Assembly: GCF_954871325.1 (NCBI RefSeq)
Contig: NC_088776.1
Coordinates: 4,223,985 to 4,287,984 of the forward strand
Source: Gordionus sp. m RMFG-2023
Taxonomy: Eukaryota > Nematomorpha > Gordioida > Chordodea > Parachordodidae
Direction: 5' to 3'
Length of the DNA stretch: 64,000 nucleotides
The first letter of the stretch is position 1, and each line of letters opens with the position of its first letter. The notes beneath the pieces are model-generated. The model was given only the letters and a program-made list of their open reading frames with translations. It was not told the origin of the DNA and did not search any database. The position numbers were made by a program, and so were the translations under genes. Shown in pieces: positions 32,895 through 44,100 of this stretch.

Positions 32895-35800
32895 CAATGT
32901 CAATAACCTGGCTGAAAATACAGACAAAGGTGATGACAGTGCTTTTATGACTACTTTTAAATTAAATAATGTTACTACAACTATGCAAGTCGATACTGGA
33001 TCAAAATTCATCATCATACCACATGAGATGGCTAAGAAAATTGGCATAAGAGAAATGAAGAAATCCAGGTTGAAACTTACATTATACAATGGAAACGAAA
33101 CTTAATTAAGATCATCGGGAGTAGTTGTAGAGTCAAGAAAGAACGCGTTGTTAGGGAACCTGGATCAATGCCTTTAAAAATATTTTAAATAAATCATATC
33201 AAATATCGACATCAATTATGAAGATAAAATTAATAAACTAATTAAAGATTGTGAATCCAAATTGACCAGCGAACCAATTAACAAATTAAAGTCAAATTAT
33301 ATTTATGAAGTGACGCCTAAACTAAAATAATACCACCAATACGTATACCTTATTCAAAGATTGATTGGGCAAAGAACTTAATAGATGGATACATGAAAAA
33401 ATTATTGAGCCGGTAAAAGATGTTCGATGGGCGAGTTTTATAACTGCCGTATACAAAGATGATAAGAGAAACAGGCTTTGCACTGATTTTAAAGACACTA
33501 TTAACCCAGCTCTGGAAGATTTCAGATACCCACTTCCACGTATAAATGATCTAATAGCTAAATTTTCGAAGTGGCCCCTACACTTTCTGAGCGAAATTCC
33601 CCTGAAAAGTATCCCCTTGAAAAGTACCCCCTCCCTCTTGAAAAAATGATAATTATTTTATGACACCCATAAATTTCAAAAATATTTATCAATTTTTAAT
33701 ATATAATATAAATAAAATGCAAAAAAATATACTTTATAAATATTATTTTTAAATTAATAATTTAGATAAATTAGGGGAAGAGAAAGCGAAAGAATTTATA
33801 ATTTCATCAATATTTAATTGTTTAAATAAATTTTTTTCCATTGATAATATGGTTAAATTATTGAGAAATGAATCTTTCATGGTACTACGAAGTCTTGTTT
33901 TAATTAATTTAATTTTACTCATGACTCTTTCGGTAGTACATGAGGTTGTAGGAATGGTTAATAAATATTTATATAAAATTCTTAAATTAGGGATAGCAGA
34001 AAAATTTTAAAGTAGACGATAAGGTAAAATAAATGAATAGTTTTTCCAATCTGAATCATAAGTCCCTGAATTATCATCATCATCAGAAGAAGCTAAATAA
34101 TGTATTGGTAAAAATATTTTAATTAAATAAATTTACAATTCTCAGAATCTGACAAATTTTTATATTCTTGAACCTCTAGGATATAAGTAATAATTACATT
34201 CCCCATTTTGGCCATCTTATAAATATTTCTAAACATCAACATTTCTTCGAAAATTTGACTTGATTTAAATTGTAAAATTCACAGATATCCTTGATATCTT
34301 CTTTAATAATTGATTTTTCTGCCATTCCCTTTGGCGTAAAAAATGATGTTTCATGTAAAAATTTCATCAAATCATCATTAAACCTTTCGTTAAACTGCAT
34401 ATATTGTATTCATTAAAATTTAATAAAGCTAAATTAATATTTATTACCAGTAGAGAGATAATAGGAATTTATTGTTCTACTTTATCAAATCTCTGCTTTG
34501 TGTCTGCCTTTAAAAAAATATAGCAGAGATAAAAATAAGAGTGATTAAATGACCTCAGGTTCACTAATTTCATGATCATTATCAGAATCATCTGATACTA
34601 TATTTTCTTCTAACACATTTTCTTTATTATTAGGACACTTTTAAAAGATAATTATAATAATTAAAAATATTTATTATACCAACAGCATTGAATTCCTAAT
34701 TCTTACTTCTTTTTTCTTAAATTGCGAGATTTAATACCCTTTATAATAAGATAAGTATAAATAATTAAATATTTAATAAAAAAATTACTTTTCTATTTGT
34801 CCAATTTTAAGTAACATTCTTAAAAGCTACTATTTCAAAGCTTTTCTTTATATCGTTAAAATTAAGCCCACCATGTCTATTTCTAATGTGATCTATCCAT
34901 TTATCATCTCTTATATTATGCGATTTGCAATTTTTAATTGGGCATTTGTATTTTTTTGGTTATTATTTCTGCATATTTTAAAATTGGATAAATAATTTAT
35001 GAAATCTCGGATAACAACCTAATTTACTAAACATCGAACAAAATTTCGGTCAATATATATTAAATTAAATATTAAGTGGGGGGGGGGCTCTTATTATTAC
35101 ATTTATAAACCAGAAACACTTGATCATGATGGATGTAACAAAACAGTAAAAAAAATAAATAATAAAGAAAAATTTTAAAAAAAATTTTAAAAAAAGAAGT
35201 ACCCCCACTCAAATTTACTGAAGCAGTTGCTTCGGACCCCCCCCCCCCCCATTGTAGGGGCCACTGATTTTCGGAAGGAAAGAACTTTACTAAAATCGAT
35301 TTCAAAAATGCTTTTCTACAAGTTCCGATCGATAAAAATAGAGGAAATATTTTGACTATATTCACACATATGGGATACTAACAATTTACCAGACTTCCTT
35401 TTGGGCTTACTTCATCTGTTATATTTCAACAATCAGATTCGATGATATGAAAGATGTTTTATTTTATATTGATGACTTACTGATTACTAGAAGTAAAGAT
35501 GGCACATTTAAACAACATCAAAAAGGTGCATGAAAGAATATTATCAAACGGTTTAGTACGTAACTTCGCCAAAAGCTTATTTTTTAAAAACAAAGTTAGG
35601 TAGCTGGGTCACGATAGTGACAACAAGGAGATTTATGCAAATCATGACAAAATTGAAACAATATTTAACATGCCAGAGCCAAAATCAGCTGCTGAGTTCT
35701 CAACATTTCTGAGCATGGCTGCTTACTATAGAAAATTTTTGAATAACTTTGCTGAAATTGCTGATCCTATATACAAAATTGTCAACATAGAAAAATGGGA

Positions 35801-35905
35801 ATGGAACTTAGAACATTCCAGAAGTTTTAATAAAGATGGAGATTTTGCTCAAGTCGAAAGAGAGATTTGGACCACTATTTGCCAAATCTCGAGGCTTACA
35901 TAATA
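32895..35905 (+). mobile_element. Ty3/Gypsy-like retroelement fossil
   Basis: A broken fossil on the plus strand. Parts in order: an aspartic-protease-like segment (TTMQVDTGSKFIIIP, near 32990), the reverse-transcriptase start (IIEPVKDVRWASF.. and RYPLPRINDLIAKF, near 33400-33570), its continuation after a nested hAT insertion (TKIDFKNAFLQVPID; FYIDDLLITRS), and the connection/RNase H region (AAEFSTFLSMAAYYRKFL, near 35700). No LTRs or gag were seen, and integrase is absent from the visible part. Many breaks; it is old. Confidence 0.85.
33572..35273 (-). mobile_element. hAT transposon nested in the Ty3-like fossil
   Basis: The ends are exact inverted repeats AGTGGCCCCTACA and TGTAGGGGCCACT, inserted in the reverse-transcriptase region. 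The host sequence ATTTTCG is present on both sides (33564-33570 and after 35274), giving the 7-8 bp target duplication typical of hAT. On the minus strand a C-terminal dimerisation-type stretch is seen near 33770-34000 (LLTIPTTSCTTERVMSKIK, IKTRLRSTM), and a C2H2-like finger near 34850-34950 (KCPIKNCKSH..WIDHIRNRH). The middle of the transposase is missing or unreadable, and poly-C/poly-G runs lie near both ends. Probably a deleted, inactive copy. Confidence 0.85.
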
Positions 35906-36510
35906 TTATATTTGGTTGAAATCCTAATCGGGCCATTTTTAAAAATCCCAAATCGGGCCCTTTAACACTAATAAGGAAATTAATGTAATCAAAATAAGTT
36001 TAGTATTAAATATACCTTCAGTTGTTTTATAATTTTGTGTCACTTCCAATACACTTTTTCTGTTGAGGAAATATCTGTAGGCCCAGCTATTCTATGTATA
36101 GCATATTAAAATTTTTTAATAGAGTATATCCATAATTCTATTAGATTTATATTTTATTGGGCTGTCTAAAAAATAATTTTCTAAAAATCAATAATATATT
36201 ATTGTTTGCATTGAATCCTTATCGATGTTTCTTAAATAATTTAAATTTACCACTATTAAATAGACCAATCAGAAAGTGGAAGAAATTCACGATCAATTGA
36301 CACGATCTACGAAAAATCTATTATTTTAACATAATTAACTGAATGAAATAATGTTATATTAACTTAATTGGTTGTATGCTAATTAGATTATTTTAACATG
36401 TATATAATTATTTATTTTACTAAATAAATTTCTTTTCAACTATTTTTGTAATATATAATTCTCAATCTTTGGGTTTTGGCAAAGTCAATTCTATTTATTC
36501 TAACTTGAAT
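35906..36510. other. Upstream region of thioredoxin gene
   Basis: AT-rich sequence holding the presumed promoter of the thioredoxin gene. A frame extends 14 codons upstream of the chosen ATG but has no ATG of its own. Confidence 0.4.
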
Positions 36511-36990
36511 ATGTCTATTAATATCAATTCAACAGTAATATACAAGCATAATTTAAATAATTTTCATTACATGAAGAAACAATTTGATGAAGCTTTGGAA
36601 TCAAATAAAGATAAATTAATTGTTGTTTGCTTTTATGCAACATGGTGTGGTCCTTGTAAACAAGTTGCACCATTATTTGAAGTTTATTTAAAAAAAATAA
36701 TATTTATAGAATACATTTAGGCAATGGCTATCAGTATGACTAACATTGCTTGTCTCAGAGTAGATTTAGATTCTTATAGGGTTATTATCTCTTTGTAATA
36801 TGTTAATTATTTTATACAAAGGAATTGGTGAAAAAATATGAAGTTACTTCTGTGCCTACTTTTATTTTTATAAAAAATAAGCAAAAAGTATAATAAAAAT
36901 TTATTTGTAAATATATTTTTACATTAGGTTGATATAGAATGTGGTATAAACTTTAATAATGTTAGAGAAAAAGTGAAAAAATATTCTTAA
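36511..36990 (+). CDS. trx: Thioredoxin
   Basis: A small cytosolic protein-disulfide reductase. Four exons, 36511-36681, 36721-36780, 36822-36887 and 36928-36990 (TAA), are all in phase 0 and split by introns of 39, 41 and 40 bp. The 120-residue product has the FYATWCGPCKQVAPLFE active site (CGPC), then NIACLRVDLDS (the Val-Asp-x-Asp strand), KYEVTSVPTFIFIKN with the cis-proline segment, and a C-terminal GINFNNVREKVKKY helix, so the whole fold is present. The start at 36511 keeps the first strand and helix (STVIYKH, FDEALESNKDKL); an in-frame ATG at 36571 would remove the first strand. Where most thioredoxins have VVDF, this one has VVCF. AATAAA lies at 37029. Confidence 0.93.
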
Positions 36991-38110
36991 ATTCCCTATG
37001 ATCTTTTTTTTATTCAATTTATTCACTCAATAAAATAATAAAATTTATAATACTATTTTATTGATAATTTTAATTCAATATTAATATTAAATTTGTAATT
37101 TTCTTGTATTAATAAACTAAAATCTATTTTTTACCAATTGTTCTGTTCTTAATTTGCAAATATTTTTACTAATAATTTGAGTTGTCTCTAGACCTGTCAT
37201 ACATCCCACTTTAAGTTATGCTGTATTGCTAAATAAATTTTATCACCTGCAGAAAAAAACAAGACTAAATGTCTTGCTAAATTTTATATTCTGCCAAAAA
37301 TCATAAACTTTTATATTTTAATCTAAAGAAATTAAAATTATTTTTATACATTATATTACATTAACTGGAAATTTTGTCAAATTTTATATTTTTGGATTTT
37401 TTTTAAGTAAAAAACTCTTATTGTGACCTAATTATATTCCAAATATCATATTATATCCTTCTAGACTAGCGATGAACATTGTTGGCTAATGTGATAATAG
37501 TGTTAATTTTTGTAAAATGATGGAGTCTAAATAAATTAATGATTATTTATGCTAAAAGGCTATAACAGCAGCTAAAAAGTGCATAGAATAAAGTTTCTGC
37601 CAGCAGGCTGTAACTGCAGCTATAACTATGAAATGATAATATATTCAACAGATTAAAGAATAAAGTAATGAATCTTAATTTTTTTTATTACACATATGTT
37701 TGTTGAAGAATGGACAAATCTTGTAAATACATACATGCGAAATGGTTATCATTAATTCCTGCATTCATTGAGCCATTAGTGCTGACTCAGGAGTTGGCTC
37801 GAATCAACTTAGTAGTTGGTTGAGTTTAATTTTGAGCTGATTTTTTTTGTGAGATATTTCAAGAATATAAGTAAAATTTGTGTGCAGTTTTTCTACGGTG
37901 GATTCAGAATTTAGCTACTTCAATGAGCAACATGAGTGGGTTAGCTGAATTTTCTCTTGAACTTTTAGGTCACACATGCTTAATTATAACTACAAATAAA
38001 TTATTAAAAAAAACTATTTACCACTCAGATTCAGATGTTTTATAAATATATTAAAAAAATTGACCACTAATATTTTTTAATCGAATAATTATAAAACCCT
38101 GGTGAACCAA
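36991..38110. other. AT-rich stretch downstream of thioredoxin
   Basis: Contains the thioredoxin 3' end. A short imperfect direct repeat, AGGCTATAACAGCAGCTAAA and AGGCTGTAACTGCAGCTATA, lies near 37558 and 37608. No gene is supported. Confidence 0.4.
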
Positions 38111-38121
38111 TAAACATATTG

Positions 38122-38487
38122 GTCAAAGAATAATGACAAAAAGGTCAGGTGTAAATTACCAAGATGTAGGGCATTACCAAAGGTTAAATGCTGTTTAGAT
38201 GGTAATATTTTTTCACACATTGCTTTATGGAAAGTGGACAATTGTGGGAAATTATGTGTGATGATAGGAAAACAATGGGAAATTTCTTTAAAAAATACAG
38301 GTATGTTTTATTAGAAATATATAGATTATTAATAAATTATTACAAGAAATATGATTTAATTTCAAGTTATTTAATTTGTTATATTTGTTTGAAGATGAAA
38401 GCTATTCCAGATCTCAATCAAACTAATAAAATTTATATTCCAGTCCATTCTTATATTTGTCCAGTCATCAAAAGATGTAGTGATTGA
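38122..38487 (+). CDS. Cysteine-rich exon candidates, unidentified
   Basis: After CAAAG at 38118-38122 a frame runs to a GTATGT donor near 38300: KKVRCKLPRCRALPKVKCCL, DGNIFSHIALWKVDNCGKLC, VMIGKQWEISLKNT. It has seven cysteines in about 55 residues. A second open segment to 38487 (MKAIPDLNQTNKIYIPVHSY, ICPVIKRCSD, TGA) follows TTTGAAG. Both look coding and could belong to a small secreted disulfide-rich protein, but the phases of the obvious donor and acceptor do not agree, and I saw no signal peptide exon. Product unknown. Confidence 0.3.
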
Positions 38488-38699
38488 CGACAAATATTTA
38501 AGTTTATAGCCATTTGTAAGCATTACTTAATTATATGTATATTTTTATTTTAGATTTATCGCGATAATATTTCATTTTTTAGATGTATAAAATTATTTTT
38601 TATATATATATAATGATGCTTCTCCCGATTTTTGAATTACTTTTTAATTTCCCAGCGTGATTATGGTATTTGGTAATTTTATTTTTTTTACGATTAGTA

Positions 38700-38900
38700 G
38701 CTTCCCTTTAGAAGGGAAGCAAATAATAGATGCCGAGTCGCGCCTACCACTAATTGCCACGTCTCTAACATCATTCACCTCATGCCCTGGCGGCCTTCCA
38801 TAAAGAGCTGGGAAAACGGATTTCTACCAGAATTGAGGTTTCCAATGAGGGATTCTACCTGAGTCAAAGGCAATAAAATACAACTACCTCAGCTTTATAC
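38700..38900 (+). mobile_element. Retroelement fossil fragment
   Basis: A GC-richer island (ATGCCGAGTCGCGCC, GCCCTGGCGGCC). A short coding-like stretch near 38785-38870 includes AFHKELGKRI, matching FFKELGKRI in the fragment at 47540-47880, so both seem to be broken pieces of one element family. Family not determined. Confidence 0.4.
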
Positions 38901-41159
38901 CCTAAATGATGGACTAATAAACATCCTATGCATAGGATATATTTGCTCCCAATTATAAAGTTAACGCTAAAAAGGAACCTGGATATCAATAAATAAAATA
39001 CAGCAAAAATTAATGACTATATAATTATGATTTACTAATATTATACTTTTTTTCCAATTTTTTCCAATAATTGTGAACATTAACGAATATATATTGTCTA
39101 AATAAATGATTAATAAAAAAAAAATTGTAAAATGTAAAATTGATTTCATTATTTTTTTCTCTTTAAATTTATTATTGTAATATTTTATCTCTTTCCTTTA
39201 TATTTTAATAAAAAGATTATCGGTTTGATAAAAGATTATTAATATTTTACATGTGATTTTTTTTGGAAGTACATTCTAGATAAAGAGGAACAACCAATAA
39301 GGGATAAATTTTTATTTTTTATTATATTATCTTTCAGTGATCTATATTGTTAATTCCTTTCATATTCACTTTTTTTTTTAAAACTATTTTATTAAATTTA
39401 TACTGAGTAAATATCCTGAGAGAATTTTAAATGCTGTTTTTAAAGATTGTAATAATTTATCGTAAAATACATATTGCATTATGGGAAATAGGTAATTTAA
39501 CATAAAAATGGCTGTTGTGAAATTATCAATATATTGTGTTAAAATTTATTTTCAGAAATTTAACATTATTAGTTATATTAATACTACCCGGCCTTTAAAC
39601 CATTATTAATAGTTTTTAAATATATTTCGATCATTAAATTTTTTTTTATCCCGATAAAGCATTACCAGAGCTGAGCCATTATTATATCATCGAAAATGAA
39701 CGTACACACAAAAAAAAATTACAATTATGATATATGGACCAAGGGGGAAAATACATTAAAAAAATATAATAAATATTCTTATTATTTGATTAAATAAGCA
39801 TATTTGAAAATAATAGGGGTAATTTCCTGGTATAGTTAATTATAAAAATTAGAAATAGATATCAAAATTTGAACAGAGCCGTATAAATAGCACTTCTGTA
39901 AATCTCTGATAGTGTTATATATAGACGGATAATAGAAGAATAAAACAAAATTGAGTTATATAATTTTATTTTAATATAAACATCTAAGTATAAATCTTAA
40001 ACAAATTTTATTCTTTTATAACGATAGTAATAAATCAAATATGTTAATAATATAAATTTAGGAAGGGTTAGGGTTTCGCCTCCTTCTTTTAAAGTAATGT
40101 GTTAGTGAGCTCGTAACATATATATTGTTACCGGTGTTGTTAAACGGCTTTCATCCAGAAAAATATTACGCAAGCCTGAAGATTTTGCTCATAGAAGGAA
40201 CATAGGTCGATGCATATATTATCGAAATCTAGAGTCCTAATCAATATTTTCCTGACTAAAATATTGAGTTGCTGCTTAACAACACTAGTTACCGGTTATG
40301 TTATAGATCAATTTATGAGTATTGTAATATTGATGTATAGAAAATTTTAACTAAGCCTTCTGGCAATCAAGGTGATATTCTTACAAATAACACTCGAGGT
40401 TTAGTCAAAACTATTGGAAAAATTATGGCTAATGGTGTTTATAGTGTATATGGGAAAATACTTGTTTTTTATTTAATATTCACAAAAATTAAATATATTT
40501 CTCAACCTTTTCCCAAAAGTTAAACTTTAAATACTCTGTTAGTCAGTACCAATTAATAGAATTTTTACATTAATTTTTAAAATTTCTAAAAAAAACTGGT
40601 GATATAATAGTTTAAAAATTGTTGTATTATCCGAAACATTATTAATTAATTTAATAATATAAATATTTTTTTTTAGTTATTAAATTTAAGAATAATTTTA
40701 TACTATTTGTTACGATAAGTATAAATTAATATATTCCAATTCAAAATTAAGATTTAAGTTTACTACAAATTCAAAGATTTAAACTCGTTTATATACATTT
40801 ACTTCATTACTCAATATCTAAGTAGGCAGAGAGTTGGCAAATAAATATTTATTTTAAAATTATAAAAAGTATCAAAACATATTTATATCTGTCTCAAATT
40901 ATCAAATCCATAACAATTTGAATAATGATAAATAAAAAAAATGTATAATTAACTTTAGACTCATTACATTTGAATGTGTAAGTTAAAGAATAATTCAAAT
41001 AAAATATAATAAAAAGATAAGTGTGTGTACTAACGAAGTAAAATGTAACTCATAAATATTATCTAATGACCTAATATAAATTAAACAATATTTTAATTTA
41101 TTAATTATTTCTTTTATATAACACTTAAAATAGTATTTTTATTTTATATACTATGTAAA
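38901..41159. other. AT-rich stretch with a dispersed repeat
   Basis: The segment 40160-40290 (GATTTTGCTCATAGAAGG, ATCGAAATCTAGAG, CAATATTTTCCTGAC, ATATTGAGTTG) is shared with 43405-43505 and 62765-62860 inside receptor blocks. A 37-codon open stretch near 40357-40466 (PSGNQGDILTNNTRGLVKTI, GKIMANGVYSVYG) has coding-like composition but no recognised family. Confidence 0.4.
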
Positions 41160-44100
41160 ATTGATCAAATTATCAAAATGTATATATAATTTAATATGAT
41201 ATAAATAAACTTGTTATAATATAAAATACTTATGTTACAATCCCTATCCATCTTCTATGATGGCAGCGGAAAAAGTTAATGGTAAATAATAAAAATTATT
41301 ATGATGACAAAAAAAATTAATTCGATTTTGTAAGTTAAAATAAAAAATATAAGCTTCTTATATAGTAATAAAATAAATACTTTCCATTTCGTGTGCCTAC
41401 TCGATTCCATTTAGAAGCGACTTCGCCATAATGTTCAATATATTCTTTTAACTTAATGTTTAATGTGGGAATATTTTCAAGATCTGATCTCGAGATTATG
41501 CCTATTTTTTATGGGTACAAGTTTTAGTCGGTTTGAACTTCTAGGTTAAGCTTAAAGATAGGCTTATTTTCCTATATTTATAAATTATAATTTTAAACCA
41601 ACATCCACCCCCAAAACTTGATCTAGAGATTTTATATATGTTTTAAGTAGGATCCTTATAACTGTCATAGTTGAATGTTAAACATTTGTAATATCTTCGT
41701 GTGTTTGGATTATTTGGTTTTACGTTTATATTTAGATTAATAAAATGTGATTTTTTGTGAAATCGTTTTATATTTCGATTATTAAATTATATTTTATATT
41801 TAGATTTATAGAATTTGATTCTTGTGAAATCATTATGTATTTCGATTTATGGGTTATTTTTAATTTATTTAATTTTATATTTAGTGATAATTATGAATTT
41901 TCTATGTGGTTTTGGGGTTTATATAATCCTAAAGAAATGTACTTTTTTAACTTGTTATTTTTATATATAAATTTTTCTTACAATTAGGAGCTTCCCTATA
42001 AAAGTGGAGCGTATTGTAATGTAAATTATTACTTCATCTTTCCATTTTATTTTATTAAAAAAAATTATTCTTAGTTATTAATCCTTATTGTGGATAACCA
42101 ATAATAACCTAGTATTTATTTTCCTTAAATAGTTAACTTTTTATTCATTCAAGCCTAATGGTATATAGTATAAATATCCCTTTTCTTTTATCTGTTATTA
42201 CATCTTCTAAAAAAGGGCCAAACATGGCAGCTACTTAAAAAATACACTAAAGCATGATATAATTTGTTTAAATTTTACTGTAAAAATTTTTTTTTCCCGA
42301 TCTATTAAAGACTCTCCTAATACTTTTTAAATGATTGCTTGGCAACATAAAATTAATAATATAAACAAAGAATAATCTCATATATTTTTTTTAAAAAGTA
42401 ATTAATATCTTGATAAAATATCTAAAAATTACGTGTATAGTCACTATTTAAAAATATATAACTTATATTTATATAATTTATTGTATATAGAATAAAATCT
42501 TTTATTACGTGTGATTTTTAGAATTTTAAAATACCTGATTCGACCAAGTTGTATTTCAGCCCATGCGCAGTTGTACTTATTCCTATAAACGTTAGGAAAT
42601 GCTTTTAAACTACTCTTAATGAATTAAAAAATTTTAATATCGATTCTTTTTTAAAAAAATATAGATTAGAAAAAAATACTTAATATTCTTAGTGGAGAAA
42701 ATGTTTTAAATCGGATAGGTACTCTACATTTCTAAAAAATATTTTTTTATGGTCAAATCACATATTTTTAAAAAATTTATAAATAAATTCATGAGCAAAT
42801 GACTTAAAATTGAGAAATTAAGAATCCAATATACATGGTAAACAATACAAAAATATATTTCTAAGTTAAAATTATAACAATTTATTTAAACTATACTATA
42901 TTGCATGTAAATGTAATTCTATAACATATGATGAATACGACTTTATGTCAAATTAATTATAAAAGGTACTAAATATCACAAAACTTAAATAAGTAAATAA
43001 AATTATCTATAATATTATATATTATATTTAAAATAAAATATATATATTGGAAAGCTATCACCTATAATATAAGATGTACCAATTAAATATAATATAATAG
43101 ATTTATTATGAAATAAAATATTTATAAATAGACATGATTTGAAAAAGTCTAAAAAAAAATAAAAATTGTTATTTTTTACAATTTTTTGCTCTATCCATAC
43201 AATACAATTTGCAGTATAAATTTCACAACAAACGAACCCTAACAAGTCATTTAGGAAATTTTGAAATAGTCAAAAATAACATAAATTGTTTTATTTTTCA
43301 ATTGTTTGCTCGATCCCCACAATTAGTGATTCAAAATTTCTTCATTAAAACAATTTTTATTAACGGCTTACTTATTAATAGGAAAAATACTATTCAAGCA
43401 TGATGATTTTGCTCATAGAGGGCACAAATGTTTGGACATCTATTAACGAAATCTAGAAGCATGGGCAATATTTTTCTGGCCACAATATTGAGATAGCCGT
43501 TTTTAAAAATTAGCAAAAATGGAGCGATTTTGAATCATTTCCCACTTTACAATTTGCAGTATAAGTAATTACAACTTTATATTAAACGATTAATTAGGCA
43601 TTTGAGAAATTTTGAAAGAGGCTAAACATAAACTGTTTTTTAAAAATAATTTTATGCTCAATCCCCTAAATAAAATTTGCAGTATATCCTTGCATTCATA
43701 GTTAGGCACGTGTTCGTAGCGAAGTAATACAAAATATGATATAAAATTTAATTATTTTTTTCATCCATTTTTTGTATACTTTGGCGGATTCGTACGCTAT
43801 TTGTGAGAGAAAGGTAAATTGTTATTCATATATTTTATGGAATTCATAGATATAGAAGAAAAAAAACATAAATTGTTTGCTATATTTCCACAATACAATT
43901 TGTGTTAAGTTGCTCCACTATACATTAAACGAATTCTAACTTATCATTTGGGAAATTAAAATAATAAATATTTGAACATTGTTTTTATTAAATAACCGGG
44001 AGGGGGGATAAACTTTAAGATAGTCACTTAGTAATTGTATATTATGAGGGTTCTTATGGTGTTATTTTAATATCTTACTAACCAACTTCTTCATGCCCAT

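Noticed and set aside
36469-36510. Thioredoxin start 14 codons upstream (TTG at 36469)
   Set aside because: Not an ATG; the ATG at 36511 gives a normal-length thioredoxin.
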